This document shows positions 41,590 through 51,789 of a DNA stretch of 58,908 bases, piece after piece. The notes beneath the pieces are model-generated. The model saw only the letters and a list, made by a program, of their open reading frames with translations, was not told the origin of the DNA and searched no databases. Source of the stretch: Stentor coeruleus (lineage: Eukaryota; Ciliophora; Heterotrichea; Heterotrichida; Stentoridae). The translations under genes and the position numbers were made by a program. The first letter of the stretch is position 1. Each line of letters starts with the position of its first letter. The stretch spans positions 1 through 58,908 of the forward strand of contig MPUH01000383.1 of assembly GCA_001970955.1 (NCBI GenBank), written 5' to 3'.

Positions 41590-42270
41590 ATGAACGTCAC
41601 CATAATTGGCCTGAATGCGAAATCTTCTGAAACTTATTGTCTCTGATGTTTAGTTTTAGGCACAGCTAGTGCAAGTCCATATGGTAAAGTTCTCTGTGAA
41701 GAATTTTTGCATTTGTTCGATGGTTTCCTAGTAGCTAGGTTCATCTTGATGTTTAGAAGTTTTTGACTCAATTTAATTTAATATAATCTTATCAATAAGG
41801 TTTGCACTGGAGTAACTTGAGTGCTTTTGGCCCAACTCAGTCACCAGTCAAAATAACTCTGAAGATAGCTAGGTTTACAAAGAGAGATTATATACTTTAA
41901 ATTCTAAGAAATAAAGCAGCCTTGCATTATACAAATAATCACAATATTATCCTGAAAGGTATGATAATTAAAATTATCATATACTTCATGGTGACTATGT
42001 GCAAATGCACGTTTATCCTCCAAGAGAGAAAATTCCAAGAATTTTTGATTTCAGTTCAATTTCACTTTCATGCCCCATCTGAGCATTTGGTAGACTCACA
42101 AAACTATAACTTAGAACTTTATTGGTTCACAAAAACTTAAAAAAAGGAATTGTAAATACTGTTCTAGGGTTCTCTTTAAAAGCACAGGAAAATTCAAGAA
42201 AAAACTTAAATTCTTTGCATCTAGATGGTCTGAAAATAAAAGCTTTGCCGAGGAAAGGGTAATAATATAG
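41590..42270 (+). pseudogene. Alpha-carbonic anhydrase pseudogene
   Basis: Scattered fragments in changing frames follow the order of an alpha-type carbonic anhydrase. HHNWPECEIF near 41592 is the opening region. FGPTQSPVKITL near 41825 is the conserved QSPI motif. NNHNIIL near 41935 is the NNGH segment. VQFHFHAPSEHLVDSQNYNL near 42055-42110 is the zinc-binding HxH followed by SEH; it continues LELYWFTKT and stops. VLGFSLKA near 42160 matches the VLG-F strand, in another frame. Stops and shifts separate all the pieces, and the C-terminal TTPPC region was not found. The gene is dead, but decay is recent enough to recognise. Alpha-CAs hydrate CO2. Confidence 0.75.
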
Positions 42271-43134
42271 ATGTTCATTCTTTATATAATAGGCCTGTTT
42301 TGCACTTTGATGATCAAAACTTCATGCATTAGAATTAGTAAAGCTTAGCTGGTTATGCTGAGCTTTAAATATGAACCTATTTTTATATAAGACTTGCAAT
42401 TTAGTTTTTATTTCAGATACATTTCTGCAATGATAATGTCTGATAATAACTTTATATAAAATTGTATATAGATTTTATTAACTTGCTCGCGAATTTCTTT
42501 TCCTCCAATATTATCATCTCTAGCAACGCTTGAAAATTTTATTGAGATTAATAGCCTTTTAAGTCCACTTCTAGATAGAAGATTTAAACTTCTTTATCTT
42601 TGCACTCTGAGAGATTTTAGGTTTTTGTTGAATATTTTATTAGGAATAAGCATTAATTAGCCTATATATAATTATACTCATCTAAATTATATTTTACATT
42701 TAAGAGGTTCTAGGAAATTGAATGATTTAAGTTTTTATTCTGCAAATAGTCTGTTTAGATTTACAATTATTCATTATGAGCTATAATTAAGTATTAGCAA
42801 GAAAATTAAGCATATGCTCATAGGAATTAAAAAACTTTAAAATACTTTAATAAGCACTTGTTTATATAAATCAGGAATATATAATTGCACTTCAGTAAAT
42901 TCTTATCAATTATCATAAAAATAAGTTTTTCTAATAGCGAGGTTACTCAACAAAAAAATCTTAGAGAAAAATTATATTAGTGTATATTAAAAAACCAATT
43001 TTTAGCACTAGCTCTCCCCACCAGATCCCAATAAACTAAAAGCAAGTAATCATGAAAATTAATCAATAAATTCAAATTGCTCATATAATACTATTTGATA
43101 CCTTTATATCAAATAGGATAAAAAATAGATTTCA
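42271..43134. other. Intergenic region, ~860 bp
   Basis: AT-rich flank of the pseudogene and presumed promoter of the kinesin gene; no other feature recognised. Confidence 0.4.
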
Positions 43135-45237
43135 ATGATGTCAGCGAGTGAAGAGCATAATGAAAATCTTAACTTATTGGCTAACCTTCAACAAGAATTT
43201 GAAGAATACCAAATATCATGCAGAGAATGCGAAATGGATCTAGAAAAAGAACTCGCAGACAAAGAAATCAAATTAGAAGAGGTTTTATTGAAATCTACCG
43301 AAACTGATCAACTTATCGAATCTATAAGAGAAAAATACATTAAAAACGAAAGCGAAATCTTCCGACTCCAAAATGAGCAAGAGACAATGAAACAAAAGAT
43401 TAAAAGTTACGAAAAACAAATGCAGGAACTCGATCAGCTCAACAGCCAATGGGAGAACTCTGCCAAAGTTTTAGAATATTCGAAATTAACTTTAGAAGAA
43501 AGACTTTATCAAGCTGAAGAGAACGCGATTTTATATAAAGAAGAACTTGAAGAAATTAACCAGAACAAAATAGTAGAAATACAGAGGCTAAAAGACCACT
43601 GTAAAGAATTGAAAGAAGAGCTTTATTCTATTGAAATAAGTTCTCCTCCAGAAGATAGACCCAGACATCATTCTCCAACTCTTTCTTTAAAGCATACAAT
43701 AGAGCACTCAATCACAATCCCTGTAGGAGCCTTTACAAGATCTAAAAACCCATCAAGAAACACATCAAGAAACGTCTCCAGAAAAGCTTCATTTGACGAC
43801 AGCTCATCTAAAGAAAGTGTCAAAGTTCTTGTTATCNCAATAGAGCACTCAATCACAATCCCTGTAGGAGCCTTTACAAGATCTAAAAACCCATCAAGAA
43901 ATACATCAAGAAACGTCTCCAGAAAAGCTTCATTTGACGACAGCTCATCTAAAGAAAGTGTCAAAGTTCTTGTTATATTCCGACCACCAACACAATCTGA
44001 AATATGGGATGAGCAAGTTCTTACAATTGAAAAGAACTCAGTTCAATTCAAAGAAAAAAACAAAGAGCCAAAAACTTTTGATTTTGAAAAAGTATTTTTA
44101 CCAGGAGCATCTGTTGAAAAAATATTCCAACAAATCGAAGACTCAATTCAGCGACTAACAATTGGAGGCAATGCTTGTGTTATGGCATATGGACAAACTG
44201 GCTCAGGTAAAACCTATACAATGAACGCTATGATATCATTATCATTAAGCAAACTAGAACAGATTTTAACAGAAGATTATGATGTATCTTTACAATGCAT
44301 TGAAATATATAATGAACAAATTAAAGACCTTTTGACTGATGAAGGATATAGTAAGAATTTAAAAGACACATTGGCTAAGGCTGAAGTCAAATTGTCTGAA
44401 GATTGGAGGACTTCAAGTTGGGATTTAGTGCAAAAAGCTATAAGCCGTAGGACGACTAAATTCACTGAATGTAATGAAAAGTCTTCTCGTAGTCATGCAA
44501 TAGTCTGGTTTACAATATCTGGCCCTGCTGGGATTGGTAAAGTGCAATTCGTTGACTTGGCTGGAAGTGAGAGAATAGGTAAGAGTCAGGTTGTTGGGGA
44601 TACTCTGAAAGAAGCTTTACTAATAAATAAGTCCTTATCAGCACTTCAAGATGTGATTTCAGCTTTGGAAAACAGACAAAAACACATTCCTTATAGGAAC
44701 TCAATGCTCACACAGTTACTCCAGCCTACACTTGGTGGCTCAGAAAGTATCGTCAATATGATTATGAACTGCAGCCCTTCTATGGATAGTTTAAATGAAA
44801 CATTGTGTACTTTAGCACTTGGATCTAGGGTCAAAGCTGTAGATTTAGGATTTATTATTAGGAAAAACCTTGTTACTAAAGAAGTTGAAAAGACTTTAAC
44901 TTTGCTTGAAAAGGAAAGATCGGATAAGAACTCAATGCTTAGGACTTTAGACAAACTACAGAGAGATTTAGAAAGTGCTCAGATTGCTTTGAAGGATAAA
45001 GATAACAAAATTACAATACTTAAATCAAGAATGAAACAGAAAGAAAAAGATTACTTAAGTAAGAAACTAGACACTCATTTAATTATTAGTACTCATAAAA
45101 AGAAAGTCAGATATGAGGAAAGCGAAATTAGAGTCAGTAGCCTTAGTCCAACAAATTTGATTTCACCAACTTCATATGGCAATTCACGAATTCCAACAAC
45201 AGTTAATTTAAAACTCAGCAAAAAGGATAATCAATAA
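43135..45237 (+). CDS. Kinesin-family motor with N-terminal coiled coil (internal assembly duplication)
   Basis: The open frame gives 700 codons, but a single N at 43837 is flanked by the same ~140 bases (43697-43836 and 43838-43977) in frame, so the true protein is probably ~653 aa. Residues 1-180 are coiled coil, then a Ser/Arg linker. The motor (about the next 330 residues) starts VKVLVIFRPP and has AYGQTGSGKTYTM, EIYNEQIKDLL, NEKSSRSHAIVWF and VQFVDLAGSERIG with PYRNSMLTQLLQP. A short coiled coil and basic tail follow. Coil-before-motor order resembles kinesin-14, which moves toward microtubule minus ends, but the extended C-terminal region is atypical. The P-loop to IYNE interval is short. 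Family assignment tentative. Confidence 0.9.
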   Translation: MMSASEEHNENLNLLANLQQEFEEYQISCRECEMDLEKELADKEIKLEEVLLKSTETDQLIESIREKYIKNESEIFRLQNEQETMKQKIKSYEKQMQELDQLNSQWENSAKVLEYSKLTLEERLYQAEENAILYKEELEEINQNKIVEIQRLKDHCKELKEELYSIEISSPPEDRPRHHSPTLSLKHTIEHSITIPVGAFTRSKNPSRNTSRNVSRKASFDDSSSKESVKVLVIXIEHSITIPVGAFTRSKNPSRNTSRNVSRKASFDDSSSKESVKVLVIFRPPTQSEIWDEQVLTIEKNSVQFKEKNKEPKTFDFEKVFLPGASVEKIFQQIEDSIQRLTIGGNACVMAYGQTGSGKTYTMNAMISLSLSKLEQILTEDYDVSLQCIEIYNEQIKDLLTDEGYSKNLKDTLAKAEVKLSEDWRTSSWDLVQKAISRRTTKFTECNEKSSRSHAIVWFTISGPAGIGKVQFVDLAGSERIGKSQVVGDTLKEALLINKSLSALQDVISALENRQKHIPYRNSMLTQLLQPTLGGSESIVNMIMNCSPSMDSLNETLCTLALGSRVKAVDLGFIIRKNLVTKEVEKTLTLLEKERSDKNSMLRTLDKLQRDLESAQIALKDKDNKITILKSRMKQKEKDYLSKKLDTHLIISTHKKKVRYEESEIRVSSLSPTNLISPTSYGNSRIPTTVNLKLSKKDNQ
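43697..43977. repeat. Assembly-join duplication around N at 43837
   Basis: About 140 bases are repeated either side of one N, with a C/T mismatch in the copies (AACACATC versus AATACATC). It happens to keep frame, so it adds a false 47-residue repeat to the kinesin. Confidence 0.9.
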
Positions 45238-46151
45238 GCATGATCTTAATTGAGCAGAATTTTTAAGTATATATTTTTTTAGAGTTTATATTGATATAAT
45301 GTAAAAGAATATTTGTTAATTAGTTAAAAGATTATTCAAATAGTATTAAAATAAATCTAAATCTAAACCGAAGCTATCATTACCGTTTGATCAACTTTAG
45401 GAGAGCAATATATTATCATATTTGAAGTATTTTGAGACCTTTTTATGTTTTAAAATTCCCCCCCTTCCTATTTTAAGCTTTAAGCTCAGGGTTTTTCGCA
45501 CTTTCCACCTATTGGAGTTAATTAAAACTCTATCATATTTTTTATATCTTCAATCTCCATTGGCTTCTTTACAACTTCTGCTAAGAATTCATAACTCCGT
45601 GATTACTTTTTGTGCGAAAGTTTCTAAGTTTTTAGTTTAATCAAACTCTACATCATGAAGATGTTCTTAAGTTCACTTGACAACCATATTTTTAAGCTTA
45701 TTAATTTTAAAGCTAGTTATAAGCATCTCTAACTTTTTCTTTAGTTATACGAATCACTTCCTTTTTTATGCTAAAATTTTTTTTAGGTAAAACAACATAT
45801 TTGTGTGCTGTTTTACAAGTTTGAGAATGCGAGGAAGAATTGCAGGAATTATTTGAGTTAGAATAAATCGATAGGTCTTTGAATTTTAAAGCTACTCACC
45901 AGCGCGCTATGAATTTAAAGTTATAGGAACAATTTCTATGATATTGAAACAGGCATTTACAAGCTTATGACTATTTCAACAAGGCCTATGATATTTATTT
46001 GAAACTTAAAAAAAAATTATGAAAGGAATAAAGGGAAAACTTGAGATAATCAAAAAACCTTAAAAAAAAACTGAAGTAAGAGTCCAAAATGTAGATAAAC
46101 TCTTCTTGATCCCAATAGATAGCTAATTTTAGTATAACTATTAAATAGATA
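45238..46151. other. Intergenic region with a coding-like relic
   Basis: The minus strand near 45725-45860 reads as an open frame with basic, Ser-rich composition (CKTAHKYVVLPKKNFSIKKE) ending in TAG, with another coding-like stretch near 45520-45580. Frames do not connect and no start or family was found; probable remnant of a lost gene. A C-run sits near 45461. Confidence 0.35.
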
Positions 46152-46955
46152 TTAGAGGGATTCAAATATTAAATGAGTTGCTATTAGATGTCCCTCACTT
46201 ACACCTTCAGAGTAAATATTTGGAGATATTCCTTGCAAGCATTTGCTGTCTATTTTAAAGTCTTTATCAACAGAATACAGATAAACTTTTTCACCAGATT
46301 GTATTTTATGCCATTCACTTTTAGAAACCCACACAAGACAGTCAGCTTCACTGTTTTTAACCCTTATTTCATCAGCTAGGAGAGGTATTTTAGCTGAGTA
46401 AAACATAATTAATCCTTGGTTCCTTGGAAGACCAAGCTCATAGTCCTTTGGGAAAACGCTTTCATATGCGCAGACTGGGGTGATTTGTATATCCATATCA
46501 TTATATCTATAAGAATTTGCACATTCCATTATGTTAATCCCAGTATCTTCCCTTAGCCCTCTTAACCCTGCTTTACAGATACTCTCTTTTATCTGCACTT
46601 TTCTATATATATACCCCCATGATTTTGGTAATAGATTCATGTGTTCATTTTGTCTAATCATAAGAACTTTTTGATCTTCAGTAACTAATATAATTGAGCA
46701 TAAGACTGGGATTTTTTTAGGCAACTGCAAAGCTAAACCGAGCTCATCATAAAGTTTCATCAGAGGGCATTTTTCAGAATGGAAACATTTTATTTCGAAA
46801 TTGCAATTTCCTGATCTTGAAAGATCAAAAACAGAAGTACTACGAGAATAATTGACACATACTTTTTTAGAGTTTACGATTTCGAGCTTTTGGAGCAAGC
46901 ATTCACCGAGGGATAGATATCTGTCTTCGATTCTTACGTAAACTTTTGTAGCCAT
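46152..46955 (-). CDS. Nudix-fold protein with degenerate Nudix box (NUDT17-like), 267 aa
   Basis: ATG at 46955, stop TAA. An N-terminal ~85-residue region with Cys-containing strands precedes a Nudix fold: VLCSIILVTEDQKVLMIRQN, then LLPKSWGYIYRKVQIKESIC and AGLRGLREDTGI. In a normal box (GX5EX7REUXEEXGU) the GG turn and the first two Glu are conserved; here GG is IY, the early Glu is replaced, and REL is RGL, leaving only Arg and one E-D pair. Pattern and length suggest NUDT17 or a related mRNA-decapping/ADP-ribose-type enzyme, but catalysis may be lost. No frameshift, so it is under selection for something else. Confidence 0.72.
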   Translation of the reverse strand: MATKVYVRIEDRYLSLGECLLQKLEIVNSKKVCVNYSRSTSVFDLSRSGNCNFEIKCFHSEKCPLMKLYDELGLALQLPKKIPVLCSIILVTEDQKVLMIRQNEHMNLLPKSWGYIYRKVQIKESICKAGLRGLREDTGINIMECANSYRYNDMDIQITPVCAYESVFPKDYELGLPRNQGLIMFYSAKIPLLADEIRVKNSEADCLVWVSKSEWHKIQSGEKVYLYSVDKDFKIDSKCLQGISPNIYSEGVSEGHLIATHLIFESL

Positions 46956-47068
46956 AAATAAGTATAGCCCCCTAGAATATAGTATTTTGCTTATTCTTGT
47001 ATGATTTCTTAAGCAGTCAAGAAAAATTTACATACCATACCTAATTTTGTAAGGCTCAATGGTCTAAA

Positions 47069-47665
47069 ATGAATTGTTACAAGTGTGGTGAAGAAGGCCA
47101 CATTTCGAAAAATTGCGATAAGACCGAGAGGTTATGCTATAACTGCCACAAGCCAGGACATCAGCGAAATGACTGTACAGAGGTATCTTTATGTCATAAA
47201 TGCGGCACTCCAGGTCATATTGCAAGAGACTGTGACAAACCCAATGAAGAAGGCCGAAGAGCATCCAGAGGCTTCCGTAGAGGAGGGTATAGAGGAGGAT
47301 ATAGAGGAAGAAGCTTCCGTGGTCGAAGAGGATATAGAGGCTATCGTGGAGGTCAAAGGTCATCAGCCCCAGGAACTTGCTATAACTGCAACCAGCCTGG
47401 ACATTTAGCCCGTGACTGCCTCGAAGGAACCAGAGCGCAAAATCCTCAGACTGAAGGCCGCAAGTGTTATAACTGCGGGAATTCAGGGCATTTATCAAGA
47501 GAATGCACTCAATCTAGACAGCAGCCTACCGAAAAAAAATGCTTTAATTGCCAGTCTACAGGGCATTTGGCTAGAGACTGCACTCAAACTAGGCAGCAGC
47601 CTACTGAAAAGAAATGCTTTAATTGTCAGTCTACAGGGCATTTAGCTAGAGACTGCAAAGCTTAA
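47069..47665 (+). CDS. CCHC zinc-knuckle RNA/ssDNA-binding protein (CNBP/GIS2-like), 198 aa
   Basis: ATG at 47069, stop TAA. Seven CX2CX4HX4C knuckles (CYKCGEEGHISKNC, CYNCHKPGHQRNDC, CHKCGTPGHIARDC, CYNCNQPGHLARDC, CYNCGNSGHLSREC and twice CFNCQSTGHLARDC). An RGG/RGY-rich segment (residues ~75-100: GGYRGGYRGRSFRG) separates knuckles 3 and 4. This is the CNBP/GIS2/universal-minicircle-binding layout: G-rich single-stranded nucleic acid binding, usually in translation control. Knuckles 6 and 7 come from a recent 75-bp tandem duplication. Complete gene. Confidence 0.95.
   Translation: MNCYKCGEEGHISKNCDKTERLCYNCHKPGHQRNDCTEVSLCHKCGTPGHIARDCDKPNEEGRRASRGFRRGGYRGGYRGRSFRGRRGYRGYRGGQRSSAPGTCYNCNQPGHLARDCLEGTRAQNPQTEGRKCYNCGNSGHLSRECTQSRQQPTEKKCFNCQSTGHLARDCTQTRQQPTEKKCFNCQSTGHLARDCKA
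47510..47659. repeat. 75-bp tandem duplication in coding sequence
   Basis: Positions 47510-47584 and 47585-47659 encode the same 25-residue knuckle unit with several silent base differences, so it is a real in-gene expansion and not an assembly overlap. Confidence 0.85.
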
Positions 47666-47990
47666 AAACAGTAAGTTAGGTTAATAGTTACTATAAATTT
47701 AAGCTTAATTTCCCATAAGTATTAAAACACTTTATTGAGGTTTTATTTATTTTGTTGGGAAAACTAGATTTGGATGTATTGATCATCATGAAATTGCTCT
47801 GAAAAATGATTTTTACTATCACAAAAGTTTTTCTTCTAATGCTTTTCCAGAAAGAATAGTTGCACTATTAGGATTTCCCTGAAGGATTTTTCTTTGTGTT
47901 CTTCTCTCTCCTTATCTTCAAATTTAAATTTATGCTGCTTCCGCCTAATGATTTTTACTGCTTTCTTCTAATTAATAAATATCTTCAAAA
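47666..47990. other. Intergenic spacer
   Basis: Between tandem genes; AT-rich with a short C/T-rich stretch near 47900. Nothing recognised. Confidence 0.4.
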
Positions 47991-49782
47991 ATGAATTCAC
48001 TTGAAGATTCTCAACTACAGTTGTCACATAAAATAGTTCTTGAGATCGCTGAAAAAATAAAACCGATTATAGAAAACCCTCTGAAAATTAGTTCTCAAGA
48101 GCTTGCCCTTAATCTTAAAGTCCTGCTACATGGCAAAGGCCCTTTGAATTCGCAGGATTCAGAATCTTACCGTGAATTGATAATAGGCCTTAATGAAAAG
48201 CTCAAGGTCTTGCAAATGACCTTAGAGCGCCTAGATTACGCCTGTAACCTCAACACCCAGCTTCTCAAAGAAAAGGAGCAACGAGAAATTTCCCATCAGC
48301 AATCTCTAAAAGAACTTGAAAAACTCCTCCGTCAACAAGAAGAAAAGTGTTTAGAGTATGAAAAAGCTAAAAATCAAGCATTTCAAGATCTCAAAGACCT
48401 GAAAAACCAGCTGCAGAATCAGCAACTTAAACAAGATGAATTAGAAATTGAAATCGATAACTTACAAAGTAAATTAGAGAAAGAAAAAACTTTAAATCAA
48501 ACATTACTAGAGAAATATGGACAAAATGGACTCGGAGAAAATGATTTATTCGCAGATGAGTTTAAAAGGATGAAGCAGGCATTGGCTGAATCTTTAGGCA
48601 AATTCGACGAAATGTCTGAGGAAATGAAAAGAGAATTTGAAAGAATGGATCAAAAAAATGCTCAGTTTCAAAAACAACTTGAAGAATCAGAGAGAAATGC
48701 AAACAACTTGAAAAACTCAGAAAATCAGTTAAAGACAGAAAACACAAAACTTCAGAATAAAATAGACTTAAAAGATGGTCAGTTGAAAGCTATGGAAGAA
48801 CTAGAAGCAAATTATAAGACAATGAAGAACGTTACAGACAATTTGAAATCTCAGAACGAACTTTATCAATCTTCTATAAAAACCTTAACATCTGATAATA
48901 GGGCTTTAGTATCAGAGCTTAACTCTACAAAAGAAAAAACTAATAATCAAATTCAAAGCTTAAACNGGAAATCTAAATTTACAAAATCATGAAAATAGCA
49001 TGCTAGCCAAGAAACTTAATCAAGCTAACAGTTCTATGAGGAATGCTTTTGAAGAAATTAGTAAGATGCAGAAAGAAGCTGATGAAAGTAGACAAAAAAC
49101 CCAATCTGAACTTGAATTCATAGCAAACTATACGCTGAAAGCATCACAAGATCACTTAGAGCAAGAGCGCTCAATGAAAAAAATTAGCGAAATTGTTTCA
49201 GAAAAAGACTCGGAACTCATGATACTTAGAGAAATGGTCTCAGAGCTCCAAAAAGCCAAACCCCCAGTATATTTTGCTGCTAAAGATGACCCTGTAGACC
49301 AAGCTTTGGCTGATTATATCAACTCAAGACCAGAGCCTATGGAAGTCAATTTTATTCGTGAAGATAACGGAACGTATCTTTTCGGTTCAAAAAGAGTCTT
49401 CATTAAAATTGAGAATGGAAAAATTATAAGTAATGACTAAAAAGTACGTGTTGGCGGGGGTTTCATGAGAATTGACGAATTTGTCGAACTTTACACTCCG
49501 CTTGAAGTTGAAAAATTAGATGAAAGAAGAAGATTTGAAAACACTCCAACTAGGAAAAATAGCCTTGGGAAACTTGGTAGCATGTGTAAGAATTATATAG
49601 TAGGAGATAAGAGCAAGCAAGACCTGTCAGCTCAAAAAGCTGCAAAGATTATACAAGACACTTTTGTTGCTGGAAAGACCAAGTTTGCTACTTGTATTGC
49701 TGTACCTCGCAAGCCAAGCTCTGGACCAGGAGACTCAACACCTTCAAAAAGAACAGTTCGCAAAAATTCTATCAGTGGATAA
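47991..49782 (+). CDS. Coiled-coil protein with C-terminal GAR (Gas2-related) domain, 591 aa
   Basis: The locus reads as one gene. Exon 1 (47991-49429) contains a spurious single N at 48966 that adds one base and shifts the frame. A 15-nt intron (49430-49444) joins exon 2 (49445-49782). Residues ~75-420 are coiled coil. Near residue 470 a GAR domain begins: VNFIREDNGTYLFGSKRVFI, IENGKIIIRVGGGFMRIDEF, VELYTP; the GGG turn is created by the splice. GAR domains bind microtubules in GAS2, MACF and GAS2-like proteins. The Lys/Ser-rich tail (KRTVRKNSISG) looks disordered. Probably a microtubule-associated cytoskeletal linker. Confidence 0.85.
49430..49444 (+). other. 15-nt intron in GAR-domain gene
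   Basis: GTAATGACTAAAAAG; it holds an in-frame TAA if retained. A at position 10. Splicing creates the GAR-domain VGGG turn. Confidence 0.95.
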
Positions 49783-49813
49783 GCAGAAATTAACTAAATT
49801 ATCTACGTTTCAA

Positions 49814-51535
49814 TTATTTCTTTTTCTTAATCTTAGACATTCCAACAATTAAAGAATCCCCGTAATTTTTCTTTCTTTTGGCCTTTTCTTCTTCAGTAAG
49901 CCCTTCAGCATTCATTCCTTGTGCCTCTTCTTTCTTTAATTGCACATCAATATTTTGAGCTAGTTCTTGCACATCATTCTGAAATTCAAGAAACTTAACT
50001 GCCTGATGCTCATCTTTAGCCTCTTCTTTCAAAAGATTAGTCCACATATCAGCATTTTGCTTAGCTTCTTCTAATTTCCCTTCTTCAGCAAGTTGGACAG
50101 CTTTTCTCCTTCCTGCTCTAGCTAAAATCTCAACATCAACTTCCTGTTGAACTTCTTCTTTATTAAAAGATACAGGAGAAGACTTTGTTATAGCCCTCAT
50201 GCATTTTTTCCCATCAAGTGATTGAAACCTAAATAAAGCTTGGAAAGGTATGCTTTTAATATTCTCTTTAACTATTCCCAATGCAGCGATTTCTTCATCA
50301 TTTTTAATAGCATAATGAAATGAAAAACTAGAACTTGGTGTTGCGTTGCCGACAAATTTATTCATTCTTGACTCATTTAATGATAAATGCTCAGGGTTTT
50401 CTGTGTCAAATCTCACTGCTTGATTAAGAAAAACTTGCACTGATACTTGCGTTGCAATAACATCATCAGACATGATATTGGCGAATTCTGTCGTTAAAGT
50501 CTCAGGGGCAACTTTAACTATACTTCCTCCAGTAGTCTCAGTGACAAGTGCTAAAGATTCTAGTCGACACTCTGCACCTTCTATTGTTATGACTGAGACA
50601 CTAACACCCATGCCTTGAGCAATTGATGCTACTTCATTGTAAAAACCATCTTGATCAGCATTGCCAGAAAGGGACCCAATTCCTTCATTAGCTAAGCCAT
50701 CTGTGCAAATGACAACCTTAGACCCTGGCCCTCCTTCACCAGCCATCATGATAGAAGAGAGCAAAGCTGGGCCTAATGCAGTCCCCCCTGAAGCATTAAG
50801 ACCCATAAGTATATCTGAAAGCCTATCTCTTGTTGCTGAAATCGGTTCAGTGAGAAAAGCTCCTGTTCTTTCTTGAATAAATGCAATAGACTGTCCAAAA
50901 TCCTTTAATGCATTATGAGGGATTTTCTCTTTGTTGTGGCCATCACCAATAATTTCAACATAACTGCTAAAGCTCACAAGTCCTACTTTTTTATTTGGAG
51001 TGCTTTCAGATATGCTTTTCAATTGACTTTCCACTGCAGCCTGCACACATTCAAGTCTTGTCACATATGTGAAATTCCCTTTATTCACTTGATTTTTCCT
51101 TGTTCTTAACTGGAAAATGCCTTGAACTTGCTTGCTACAAGCCATAGATCCCGAGACGTCCACACAAAACACTACAGAAGAAGTATCGCCTGAGTTTCCC
51201 TCTGGTCTATGCTCACTACCTTTTGATGTTTGCGGACCTTCTAAGTAATATGTGAGCTCTAAAACTTTTGGAACCTCTTCTTCGTCAATATTTAACTGAT
51301 TCTCATAAAAACAGAACTCACAAACCCACTTTAGTCCAGTATCAGAACGTGTCAGAACGCTTGATGCATTTAATAATGCCTCACATCTTTTGCAAAAATT
51401 TGGATCTCCTGTGGCTAGGCTTGAAGTGCTTCTTAGACAGTTGAGATTAATTTCTATTACATTCGTATCGATTTTAGGCTTTGCTTCATGACTTTTATAT
51501 TGATGAAACACAGTGCAATGAGTTGCAGCGAGCAT
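49814..51535 (-). CDS. Zinc-finger/von Willebrand A-domain protein, 573 aa
   Basis: ATG at 51535, stop TAA. An N-terminal region with two CxxC pairs (FCKRCEALLNASS and WVCEFCFYENQLN) matches a Sec23/24-type zinc finger. A vWA domain follows (~120-320) with an intact MIDAS: VVFCVDVSGSMA (DxSxS), a conserved Thr in ASGGTALGPALL, and VVICTDGLANEGIG. Beta-rich then coiled-coil C-terminus with Lys-rich end (MSKIKKKK). In ciliates and Dictyostelium this layout is often annotated as a circularly permuted Ras relative, but no GTPase domain is present here. Possible role in protein complexes or trafficking; specific function unknown. Confidence 0.78.
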   Translation of the reverse strand: MLAATHCTVFHQYKSHEAKPKIDTNVIEINLNCLRSTSSLATGDPNFCKRCEALLNASSVLTRSDTGLKWVCEFCFYENQLNIDEEEVPKVLELTYYLEGPQTSKGSEHRPEGNSGDTSSVVFCVDVSGSMACSKQVQGIFQLRTRKNQVNKGNFTYVTRLECVQAAVESQLKSISESTPNKKVGLVSFSSYVEIIGDGHNKEKIPHNALKDFGQSIAFIQERTGAFLTEPISATRDRLSDILMGLNASGGTALGPALLSSIMMAGEGGPGSKVVICTDGLANEGIGSLSGNADQDGFYNEVASIAQGMGVSVSVITIEGAECRLESLALVTETTGGSIVKVAPETLTTEFANIMSDDVIATQVSVQVFLNQAVRFDTENPEHLSLNESRMNKFVGNATPSSSFSFHYAIKNDEEIAALGIVKENIKSIPFQALFRFQSLDGKKCMRAITKSSPVSFNKEEVQQEVDVEILARAGRRKAVQLAEEGKLEEAKQNADMWTNLLKEEAKDEHQAVKFLEFQNDVQELAQNIDVQLKKEEAQGMNAEGLTEEEKAKRKKNYGDSLIVGMSKIKKKK

Positions 51536-51789
51536 TATATATTATTATTAAATAAATGCTATTATAAATATAATAATATTAAAAAAATAATAGCAGACTC
51601 CATGATTTATAATAAATAATATCTTGGAGTATTCTAATTTATATAGCAATAATTTTACTCTTAGCCTATACACTTTATTCACTAGCTACTTTAGTTTCAA
51701 TACACTTTTTTTAACTAATCTCAAAATTAAAAGCATAAATTACAACTAAATAAATCAACTTAAACCCATATATCAAAACTTAATTTTAA
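51536..51789. other. Intergenic spacer
   Basis: Very AT-rich flanks between two minus-strand genes; nothing recognised. Confidence 0.35.

Noticed and set aside
45422..45640. 72-codon plus-strand frame
   Set aside because: Phe/Leu-rich low-complexity frame; the opposite strand is more coding-like.
49814..51535. Circularly permuted Ras protein
   Set aside because: The vWA/zinc-finger part matches that layout but no GTPase motifs are present.
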